A stretch of 64,000 nucleotides of DNA from Ctenosaura bakeri (Eukaryota > Chordata > Lepidosauria > Squamata > Iguanidae), in contig CAOLHI010001663.1 in assembly GCA_948474755.1 (NCBI GenBank), forward strand, positions 62,001 to 126,000, read 5' to 3'. Below the pieces are notes generated by a model that did no database searches, was not told the origin of the DNA, and worked only from the letters and a program-made list of their open reading frames with translations. The position numbers and the translations under genes were made by a program. This document shows, piece after piece, positions 25,801-37,800 of this stretch; position 1 is the stretch's first letter; the number at the start of each line of letters is the position of its first letter.

Positions 25801-28800
25801 TCTGCTGCAACAGGTTAAAACACTCCATAATGAGGGAGCAAGCATGGTTTAGTGGTTTGAGCTTTAGACTATGACTCTGGAGACTAGAGTTTGAATCCCT
25901 GTTTGACAATGGAAATCCACTGGGTAACCTTGAGAAACACACACTCTCTCAGCCTTAGAGGAAGGCAAAGGCAAACTCCCTCTGAACAAATTCTGCAAAG
26001 AAAATCCCAGGATAGATTTGCCTTAGGGTCACCATAAATTAGAAATTAGTTGAAGGCACAGCAACAATAGCAGCAACAACAAGCGCATAATGAAAAGCTA
26101 TTTGCCAGTAGAAAGAAAAGGAGGAGGAGGACAACCAAATCTCCTATGGAAAGGAGTCTCACAACTTAGGAGCAGTCACCAAGAAGACATGCTCCATCGA
26201 CCCCTACAAATGTGCCTGTAATGGGGGGTGATGATCACTGTTTTTGATCATTACTATCTGCCCTTCTACAGAACAGCTGACCTAAAAATGGTGATATTTT
26301 GACATGCATCCCTCATTCAAATCATCTGAACAAACTGCTGAACATGTTATGTCTGCTAACTCTATGTACTTAACAGGGTTTAATGTAAATAATGCACTTA
26401 AGCATGTTGCAACTATTTTTAGCCTGCTGGCAACATGCTAGAATTCTTCCTTCATAACATGCAACTGTCATATAAGTAAAGCTATAGGAAAGAGTGTTGT
26501 GATACCTTAAGGGCTTACAAATTTGTTATGACATGAGCTTTTTCAGACCAGAACCCATTTTACCATCAGATGCAGGACGCATCATTCTAATGTAGAGGCT
26601 CTGGTACACAAAAACCTATGCCATAACGAATGTGTTTATTTTTAAGATGCCACAACACAGTCTGAACCTTAAGGCTCTTTCTATTTACACCTATCTGAAG
26701 AGATTCGAAACAAGGCTATAAAATCAATGGGGGACTGTCTTTTAATGAACAATTTTGCTATAGGGAGCATGCTTTATTCAAGCAACTAGAAAGTGTCACC
26801 TCAAGAACTTATGAAGCCGTAGGCCTTTAACTGTCAGAAAGATAGTTTCTGAAATTTACCCATGAAAGGCCAGCCCCCAGGTTTTTGTGTGTGTAGTAAA
26901 TTAACATTCCAGAGAAAGATTTTACTGTAGGCCTCCTCCTCATGTAGAAATTCAGCACATGAAGAGGCACAGGCTGACATTAAACCTTTCTGTGGGGCGC
27001 TAATTTACAGTCCACAGGACAGTTTTTTGTAGGAAATATATTAAAGAAAACACCCTCACTCATTTCAGATGGCTTCAGTTCAAAGTTCTGCTACTTTGTT
27101 CTAAGTAATGTATTAGCATGAATTTAGTAATATTAGAAAAAAAAAATTCACAACAGGAGATACAACTTTTCCACTTAATATGGGCCACTTTGTTTTATTA
27201 ACTTTGCTGCTTACAGGGAGTTTCATAACATAGGAACAGCTTGGCTAATATTGTCATTTTAGAGATGGAAAAACTGGAGTGAAGAGAAAGGGACCTGGGT
27301 AATGACAACCAGGGAGTTTAGGGCTAGAAGAGACTGGAACTTTGGCTGACAGATAGTGGGAATTTGCAGCTTTCAGTAAACATTTCTGGTTATATACGCT
27401 TTCTCTTTCTGACTTTATCTGAAGGAAAGAGGGGAAAAGCAGGTGGACGAAAACCTTAGAACAAGGTAGGTATGGTCTTACCATGTCTGGAGGTCTTGAA
27501 ATTGACTGGATGGAAGCCCCCCGTCAGGGCAGCGGAAGAGTCTGTTATGTCTGTGTCAAAGTCCCGGCAGCTGCGTCTGTACACCACCACCCCAACAGCC
27601 ATCACGATAACAATGAAGATAAAGATGGCAACTACCAGGCCGGCATACAAAGCCACATCACCAGTAGCTTCTAATACTAGGTGGAGGGAGAAAGATTAAA
27701 AGGAAGGTGTCACTTTCCATTTGCCTCTTTGATTCAACTGAGCCTTTGCAGCCTGCCTTCTCAGTGAAATTCTTGTAGTGGTATACAGACTTCCCCGAGT
27801 CAGATTTCAAAATCAAAATCACTGTGAGGCCGTATTTATATTTTTCATTCTCTGAATCTTCTCTCAGGATTCTTGAAAAAGCCCACAAGGATATCACAGA
27901 AAGTGCAGTTAAACGCAAAAATACCACAGCCTGCTTGATTACTTGAACCAATTAAAGCCATTTCCGCACTAGACTGTTATAGTGTTATTATTCCACTTTC
28001 AACATCCTATGGAATCCTGGGGTTTGTAGTTTCCTGAGGCCCAAGAACTCTCTGGCTGAGAATTCTAAGCTGCAAACCCCAGGATTCCATTTGATGCTGA
28101 AAGTGGAATAATAGCACTATAACAGACCAGTGTGGAAATGGCCAGAGGCAAACATTCAGTGGCCTAGAGAGAATGAGCAAGTCAGGCTGGAAGGCAAAGA
28201 AGGAAGAGCAGGAAATGAGAGTTCGTGTATCACACTACCCACCCCTCACCAACAAGCCGTCAGATCAAGGGGCACATGAAGGTGTGAAAACGAGGAGGGT
28301 GTTCTATTATTTATATCTTTTCACCTTAGTTTATTTCTTCTCGTTGCCCCAAATACCCTGAAGGCACCGGATCCAGTCTGATCTTGGAAGCTAAGCAGGA
28401 TCTGCCCTGGTCAGTGGTTGGGTGGGAGACTGTCAATGAATACCAAGTTTTGTAGGCTATATTTCAGAAGGAGGAAGTGGCAAAACCACCCCTGACTATT
28501 CGTTGCCTAAGAAAACACTATGAAATTTATGAGGTTGCCGTATATTAACAGGCAACTTGAAGGTGCATACACACATCCAGTTGCACCAGTATGCCACGGC
28601 TTCCCTGGGACCCCCTCTTCTCTTTAGGTATGTTATTATCTGGCACAGGACTAACTCCAGCTCCTATCAGCATTATCATTTTTATTTATCCCTTGCCTTT
28701 TCCTCAAGATTAGGACTCAAGACAGTATACAAATTTTAAAACAAGTACAATATAGTTAAAAATGCAAATGAACAACCTTAAAATCAAATCAGACTATTAA

Positions 28801-31800
28801 CAACAATAAAAACAAATTAAAACATGCAATTCAAAATGTTAAAAGCCCTTTCCTTAAAAATCCTTCAGTATTTTTCTTAAAGAGCTTCAGTTCAGAATAA
28901 CAAAGGGATTTCCCTGTTGACAGAAGGATAGCAAATGGGGGGGGGGATTCTAGCTGCCCTGGGAGTAGAACTCCAGAGCCTAGGGGCAGCCACCAAGAAG
29001 ATTACAATTACAAACTGTGGTTTATATACTCTTATCACTTGTCCCCACAGATAGAAGGGTATCTGAAAACAAAAAAGTTATATCAGGTTTTTAAAGCATG
29101 AGATGGATACATCTGCAAGAGCCAGAACCAGGCCGAAACAGTGGTCTGATGGAAGCACTTTCTGCAGCTTACCTGCGTCTGGCGCAGTTGTGCGGGGATC
29201 ACGCAAGCAGCCTCTTCCGCGAGGCACTCATGTCTCTGCTGCTCCTGCTCTGCAGCAGCTGCCTGCTGGCCAGCAGGCAACATGAGGACTCTGCCTCTTC
29301 CTTCCACAGTGCGGCTGGGTATTTTCCCAGGTTGCGCTGGGGGAAGAAGTGTGAGGGCCGCGTCTCTGGAGGCTCCACATGGACGGTAAGTGCGTGTGGG
29401 GCCCCGGAGTGATGCGTGATATACTGCGCGATCAGCACCTGCTGGCCCCAGCAGCATCACGCGATTGTGAGGGCGTCATGTGGAACGCTCCTCACAATTG
29501 TGCGATGCTCTGGAGGTCCTTTCGCATGACAAATGCCCTGCGAAGAGGGACAGAGTGAGCATAATAGAAAGCAGCTTAGATAACTGCTAGAGTTCTACCA
29601 AGTTGTAGATCAGTGTCTCGGGAAATTAAAATCAGCTTTGTAGGTTCAAGATCTATAGAATGCTAAACAGCACATACTAGTGTAAAAAATGCATATATTT
29701 TAAATACCAAGAATGATTATGAATGCTAGAAATTATACTTGTCTATGGAGAGAATCATAAAAACACCAACAGACACACATATGTAAAGAAAGGACAGTGG
29801 TTTGCTTGGGAAGATAGTAATTACCAGCGAGAGGTTTCTGAAAACAGCAAGCAGTGCTGTTTCCAGTAAGCTAGTAATCAGGTATGTTCCTTTGGGGATT
29901 GACTAGAATATTCCCTATATGGGATATTATTTTAGAATTATGGAAAAAAACTGATTATTCATTGTAATCTCAGCAGCAGGATTCATGGTGTGTAGGAGTA
30001 TGAATGAAGACTTTACAACTACTGGGATTTGGGGGAAAAAACCAAGAATACATGCAAGTAATAATGGCTTTTGATTAAAAAAAATATACTGGCAGTTCCT
30101 ATTTCCTTGGTTTGGAGGTTCCCCAATTCAGCAATGTTTCTGTGATCTCGGGCTTATGTGTGAGCTTATTTTTACGTCGTGACATATATTGTTTTGGACA
30201 GATTGGCACTTTGAACAAGCATCTGATGAACTCTCTTAAGAAGCAGGTTATTACCTGCATGCCTGTTGTACTGATACTGGTACTTCAACTACTGCATATC
30301 TCACTGTATTATTCTGTTCATTGTACACCACTGTGTTAGGTTTGTATACTGGATGTAAGTGACGGCATTTCTATTTTTCACAGACATGCTAGCAAGATAC
30401 AGTGGTTTGAGCACTGGATGATAACTCTGGACATGAGGTTTGCAGTTTAGGGAGGGGCCTCAAAGGCCCCTCCCTAAACTGAAAACCCCAGGATTCCATA
30501 GGATGTTGAAAGTGGAATAATAGCACTATAACAATCTAGTGCGGAAATGGCCCAGAATCCCTGCTCAGCCATGGAAACTCACTAGGTGATCTTGGGCAAG
30601 TCACACTCTCTACGCTTCAGAGGAAGGCAAAGGCAACCCTCCTCTGAACAAATCCTGCCAAGAAAATGATGTGAGTCGCCTCAGGGTTGCCAAAGGTCAG
30701 AAATGAGTTAAAGGCACAAAACAACAACAACAACAGCAGACATGAATGATTTTAGAAAGTTAGGAACATCACAGCATGTCATCTGTTTGAGATTTATTTA
30801 TAGTATATATGCATTTTACACCATCACATTTGCTGATTAGCATTCTGTAGGTGTTATCAATATTGTTGTCTCATTGTTGCCTGTTGTGGTCTCAATGTTA
30901 GTTCAAGATCAGCAAGTCTTAACCCAATGTTCTTGATGCCCTTCTCCTCATGCTTTCAAACACTGAAGCAATTAACCTTGAATAGGCACATCCCAGGACA
31001 GTTGCAAAACCCTAATTAACATTGCCTCTATTTATACATATGCATGCTGCGCCTCTTTGCTCTCCCTTGATGCACAGGAAGGGGCCTGTGGTAAAAGTAA
31101 TCTACCTTGAACTTGAATGTACATATACGGGGGAAGGAAGCATTGCCGACTGAATACAACAGTCCTAGAAATGAGTGCCTCCTTTGTTGGCATGTTCTGG
31201 TAGCAAACAAATGTGCTCTCATTAGGGAATAAAGAACCATCAAGCCTTGAGTGACAATGATGACCATTATGTCCATTTCCTGTGAGGCTAAGTCACAGTT
31301 CACTCCTCCTTTTTTCATCAAATATACTGGATTTCATCTTTAAAACTGTCCCATTTTTCTAGCATTATGCTAAAAAACAAAACAAAAAAACCCTCAGTGA
31401 TCTTGGATTCAGCTGTCTCCAAAATTCTGTATGTAACTCTGCCCAGAAAAGAGCCACTAAATCAGGGGCAGAACCTAGCAGAGATCTAGAGAAATCCCAA
31501 TAAAATCAGTAGTATATGTATGTGCTCAATTTTGTCTGGTTTTTGATCAAGATTTGTACCTGGGGTGCAGAACTTTGTAAGTTTGGCCCAAGGGGGTGCT
31601 CGTCCTCTTCAAAATGCTACAGAGAAATGTTGTCTCATTAAAACCTCCCGGAATACCTGACCTGGCATGGCTCTTGGCTATTCTGTCAGGGGAATTCTGA
31701 GAACTGTAGACCTAAAAGGTAACTTTCAAAGGTGTCCTATTCCCAAAAGATTAACTTTAAATATAGCATTTCTGTGGCCAACCCTATGTGGTTCTTCCTT

Positions 31801-34800
31801 TCCTTTTTAATTGACTTCCTCTCCTTGTTTTCACCATTTCTTTCTCCACATTGTCCTGCAGTGACACAGGAGCAGAACCAAGATGAGTTTTATATTGCAT
31901 TTATATCTTGGCTACATTTAACATTTTGCGTGATCCTCTGGGAATCCCAGTTCCCAATGAAGACACAAGGAACAGTAAAGAGAAATGAAGAAGATGTAAC
32001 TGGAAATTTAAAGACACTTAAGCAGGGTTGGGCAACTTGTGGCCTTCCAGATGCTGTTGGGCTGCAATTCAAATCACCAACAGCCAGCATATTTACATAT
32101 CTGGAGGGACATTTGGATTTCCCATTCTTGCATTAAGTGCATACTTTCTAATATGGATGATCTTGTGGAGATCGCCAAGACACATGTAATGCTTCCACTG
32201 TTACTACTCACGAAGTAATTTGCTATAACTGTGCGGGGTAAAAGTACTCAAGGTGTTACTGCTATAGATATATTTTATCCCAATGAGTTACAAATAATCA
32301 GTTAAGTTACAAAAAGGTGAGAGAACAAATGGAGGGGAAAAACAATTTTATCAGGAAGGAAAAAACGGAAGGTTTTCTTTGTCCCTATCACCCTCCCCTT
32401 CGCTTTCAAATACAGGAATATACAACCACTAGTTTTAATACTTACAGCATTATTACATTTGAAATAAACCACTTTTGTCTCTATTTTTTTTTAAAGTGCA
32501 GTCAGCTTTGCAAAGTCAAAAGCCTTGCAATGTGTATGCTGCTTTAATCACTGGGTAAATGTCCAAGATTTAATTCAGGTGCACTCACCTCCCATGAGGC
32601 TACAGAGCTACATGGAGATGCCCTGGGAGAGAGGAGGACTCCAGGAGGGTCTTATCACCAAATGAGGGACAACAAGCTAAACCACACCACACCAAACCAA
32701 ACCAAATCCAAGAATGCAGAACAATGAAAGAAAATGGTCATGAAATGGGAGACTTACGGTGACTTTTGGGTTCGCTTACAAATCTTTTATCTGTTAGGGA
32801 AAACAAAGTTGGAGAAAAAAAAAGGTTGAAAAAAATGAGGATGGTAGCAACGAAGATGGTAATAAAAGAAAACAAAGGGTAGACTGGCAGCCAGGGCAAA
32901 CTTAGGGGAAAGGGTAGGGTGAGAGTATAAGCATGATGGCACAATTCATATAGAAGCTATAAGACAGAATGAAGCAACAAGAGCTGTATACAAGCCATAA
33001 GCAGTAGGTGGCTCACACAAGTGCTCCACAACCCTTTTTTTCTCAAGCATCTCAACCATCTGCATTTTTGCATCTGCTCACAAATACCAGCATAGCATCC
33101 CTGCAATGTTATACCTACATCATCACCATGGCCTAAGCTACTGGACTAACATATATATGAACACAGCGTATGTATAAACATGATTAGGTGTCCTGCTTCA
33201 TAAGGGACAGTCCACTATGTGAATGACTCTTAGAAGCATGTTCTCTTTTTAAGACACCTGCTGTATGAAAAGCCACTCAATCTGAGCATCATTCTCCAAT
33301 CAGGCCCACACAACTACAAAATCATCAAACAAACCCCACTGCCAATTGGCCATCCACGGCAGACTATCTGGGGCTTGTAAACCTCTTCCTTTTGCTGCCT
33401 AAAGCTGAAAAAAAAAGTATGGAGAGGGGGGTATGGGCTCTTGGAAGCATCTGGTACGCCAGAATATATGGTTTTTGAGTACACATTTTGGTTTGGTAAG
33501 TAATAAGATGTGTAGGCCTAACTTATATGGTGGGTGTATTCAAAGCAATGGTTTTTCCATGCCATTTGCTACTGATAGACAGGCAAGGAACTGACATCTG
33601 TACTATGTTTTGCGATATGTTATGGTCTTTGTTTACCACCCCACTTCTGATTTCTCTGCTCCCCACTCCCCTGACAAAGCTTGTAATGTTTCTCATTAAG
33701 GAAGACACACAGCTTCCTACAACTCATCCAGCTGGAAGTGTTGAACTTTTCTTGGGTAACTTGCTCTCTCATCTTCGTGACCCGTGTCTTTTTATTTTAT
33801 GTGATCAATTCTGCCTCTACACTCATTCATTCATCACAGCCACCTGGTCAGTTTCTCCTACAGAAAGGTAAACCTGGTTGCTTCACCAACCTATCTGAAG
33901 ATCCCTTCATTTTTTCTCTCCTTTGTTGAAAACAGCACATATTTTACTGCTGTAGTACAGATTTCCTTAGATGCAATCATGTAAATTAAACATTGATTTA
34001 AAACACGCACACAAAATCCGGTTATAGGAGAAGGAAGCATGTATGAATGAGATTCATGAAAATGAGAAACAAGTGATGGTTAACACAGGGAGGATACAAA
34101 AAAAGAAAAAAATAGAGCTTGGAAAAGGTAAGTTTTTGGATGACAGATTCTTCGTATCAGCTAGATTCTGGGAGCTGTAATCCAAAAAGCTGTTTTTCCA
34201 AGCTCTATAAGAACCCTGAATTGAAATGTTACAAATGTATCAGTCTGAGAATACCCAAGGAATAATCAACGAAACTCTGTTTCCCATTTTCTCACTTCTT
34301 CTTTTCCTTATAAGAAAAATATGTTAACATTGTTTTTCGACCTATCACAATGTCTAATGGAAATCCCAGAAACCTGTACTCTGTGCCATCAACATGTGGA
34401 AAAGGCTCTCTGACACCAAGTTGCATCACGCATTCCCAGTGCTCCATGGAGGATGCGCTGAAAGATCTGCATTGCTGAATTGTTGCCAATACATGAACAA
34501 TTTGCCTTTAGACAATATGCACTGAGCTTATCTGAGGCCCATAGGAGGAAAGGCAGCACAAAGCATTAGTTTGGGTGTTCTTGCAGAATCCCTTCTCTAC
34601 CCCCCCCCCACTTTGATCTTTTTCTTTTAATAAACCCATCTCAAAGTTATTGAAGGGGTGGGCAACTGTGTCTCCCACTATATTTATGGCCTGCAATTCT
34701 GATCAGTCCAAGCTAGCATAGTTGATTATGGGAGGTGTAGCCAAAACAACATGGTAGGCCAGTTATCTGCCTCTGGCTTACAACCCACAGCTATGCATGG

Positions 34801-37800
34801 CTCATGGATTTTGATGGATTACTTCCTCCCATGCAGATAGACATAGATGGACATTTAGGCCATTTCCGCACTAGACTGTTTTAGCGCTTTGATTCCACAT
34901 TCAACATCCTATGGAATCCTGGGGGTCTGCAGTTCTGGGAGGGGCCTGCTGGCCCCTCCCGGAACTGCAAACTCCAGGATTCCATAGGATGTTGAATGTG
35001 GAATCAAAGCGCTATAACAGTCCAATGCAGAAATGGCCTTAGCCAGGCAACAGGACCAAATGATATGAAGTTCAGTCAGAGGCAACGTTCATCTGAACCA
35101 CATGTAACAAGTAACATGTAACAACCACATGTAACCTTTCCACCTCACCATGCCTTTGGAACTTCCCTCTTGGATTGCTGATGGCACCCCTTTGGGGAGA
35201 GAAGAACACGCATTTGGGCAACATACACCTAACTGTATGTGTCTGGTAAACTGCAGCAATTATTCAGCCCTTTCCCAAGATAAACAAACTGAAAGATTAA
35301 TACAGAGCTTGCTGGAGAGACTGGTAGCATTTCTCCCTCTGCCCCTTTTGAAAGTCGTATGGCTGAAATACTGATCAGAGTGTTTAGGGGGAGATGTCTC
35401 AAGACCAGCAGTCTTTGCCTCTCGGTGCATTGCTGCCTGTTTTCTTCTCAGCACCTTTTGCTTGCTAAGTGTTAATCGCCAACAGCAGGCAGGCAGTCTG
35501 GCACGGTACACAGCTTGATTCTGCCTGCAAACTGCACCCGACCTCAACTGTCACGATGCCTTCCTTTTCCCTAGCAATGAGCTTCTCTGGAGCCAGCAGC
35601 TACTGAAGGGCAAAATGCTTTTTTTTTTTTAAAAAAAAATGTTTTTGAATTGTGTCTCTGTACAGGATTCCCCCCTCCTCCTCCTGCTCTGCTGTCTGCC
35701 AACATGGGTCAATCCAATGATTTCATTGAAGGTGACACACAAGCAGTCATACAGCAGGGGCACAAGGTATTGTGGGGGCTGACATTCTGGGAGTGCAAGA
35801 TTCCGGCTCAGGGGAAAATAACCAAAGTGAGACATCTCAGTGAAAATCCACATGGCATCAGCAGGTGGCAGCACTGACACAATTTAAAAAATACAGGGTT
35901 AGAACCATAGAATCATTTTCACATAGAAAAGGATATTTTTGTAGCAAAGTTTTCTTTTCTGCTTATTTGGGAAATACTGTAGGATTCTCCAAGTGGAGTA
36001 ACCAATATACCAATTTTCTTGGTTTCTCAGTTGTACCTGAACCTTAGTAGAAATACTAAGACCAAGTTCACTACCTGGATGCTTTCTCTGACGCCCCCCC
36101 ATCACTTACCAGCCTGCCCATTGGCTGAATTACTGTGATGTCATGGTTTATTGATTTACAAAGGGCAACCAAAACCGGCCAAATGGCATGCTTCTTTGAG
36201 CTAAGCCAAATGGCCGAAAAGGATAAAAGAGTAGCAAAAAAAAAAGAAAAAAAAAGTGCAATTGGCAAAAGGAATCAGACAAGCATTTGAAGTCTTCAAG
36301 AGCATGAGGTAGAGAAGAATCAAGGCCAACAAACGTTGTGAGTTTAGATTTCACATGTTGATGGGAACTAAGTAGTGAAACTTTGGGTTTCAGGCATCTA
36401 GTGATTTACTTCTGGTCCTTCAATTTGTGAACTGCACCTCATATGAGGGAGAAGAATTTTCACTTCTCACTGTTCTCACTGGCAGGAATGGGGGAAAAAA
36501 TCATTTTTTTTTTTTCTATAGGATGAGTAAAAACAGGTTTTGGTGCATTGTTCAACTATATGGTTTTTTGAATCTTTGAACATCTTCTTTGGCTAAAATT
36601 TTGTGAAGTTTTTTTTTCTGAAAAAATATAACTATGCAAAGTAGGATCCTCCCATTTTTATTTTACTATTTTATTTTCTGAGATTGCTATTGCTGGAAGA
36701 AAAAAAGTGTTGATCTTTTTGTTGTTGAATGGAGTCAATAATCTTTTTAGGTGGCTGACAATTTTTACAGGGCATCATAACATGTGAAAAAACGGGTTTT
36801 GAAGGAAGAATCAAAATAATGAAGAAGTATAAGATTTCTCTTTTTTTCCAATGGACAAAACACTATCTCACACTTCTCTCATATCAAAAGGGACAGGCAG
36901 AACCTCTTTCTGTAGTAACCCTCTTTGAACTTAACAAATCTAAAGGCCCTTACCACCATAACTTTTGAATGACAGCATGGAATACATGGAAGAGCAGTTT
37001 TTCTACATGCTTTCAGAAAATTCACATTCTAAGTTGGGAAACAAACCCTAGTCAATAAAACATGGTCTATCATCTACTTGATCTTCCCTGTACTTTTCCC
37101 AAAAGTTCTCTTGACATCCCTCCCCCCCATCTTGTATTGCAGAGAGCAAAATATATTCAGGTGTAGAATTCCCAGTATTTCCTTATGTCAGGGTGGGAAC
37201 CATATCATCTTCCCAATGTTGTTGGACTGTAACTCCAATCAGCCCCACCAACATAGTCAATGAAGGGAAGCTGCAGTCCAGCTTCTGAATGGCTGTGTGT
37301 TCCCACATCCTTTCATTAAACAGAAGATTTAAACTTACTGAATAACTCGCATATCCTTTGATTTCTGCATTAGTCATAAGTATCAGTCCTTCAAGCCTAC
37401 TATTCCTTGAACCATGACTACAACTGTTCATGGACTGATCCAGTGTATGTTTGCTCCGTAACAGCTCCCACTTCCATTCACCAGAATGATGGTACCAATC
37501 AAAACCAGAGGTCATTTGCTGTTTTACACATATACAAACCTTTCCCAATCTGGCTCCCTGCAGATGTGCTGAACTACAATTCTGATCAGTGTGGTCCAGT
37601 AGATATGCTGGTTAAGGATGATGGTAATTGTAGTCAAACATATTTGGAGGGCTCCAGGGGAAGAGTGCATAGTGTAAAACCCAGGTATGCCATTGAGTAT
37701 ACATTCAACAGGGAACTGTAACCTGTCACAAGCATGCATTTTTAATCACATTCATACTTAAACATATTAAAGCATAAATGGTGAACTGGCCATAGAATTC

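Larger units (their letters stand above)
27677..32757 (-). other. UNC5B intron 8
   Basis: The intron is 5.1 kb, between microexon 8 and the membrane exon. It holds a palindromic MITE (27956), a 5S-derived SINE (28345), an AGCAGCCAC repeat (28670), GC-rich repeat copy A (29180) and a SINE with a nested MITE (30389). A hAT-type fragment starts at about 32027. No further exon is found. Confidence 0.9.

Noticed and set aside
28345..28577. A functional 5S rRNA gene
   Set aside because: The 5S-like part is diverged in several conserved positions and runs straight into a SINE tail, so it is a retroposon.
29083..29460. CpG-rich segment that could be a promoter island
   Set aside because: A homologous copy at 37930-38340 shows that it is a dispersed GC-rich repeat, not a unique promoter.
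30112..30339. A 75-residue plus-strand frame with a hydrophobic end
   Set aside because: I recognise no family, it has no splice or promoter context, and intron repeats surround it.
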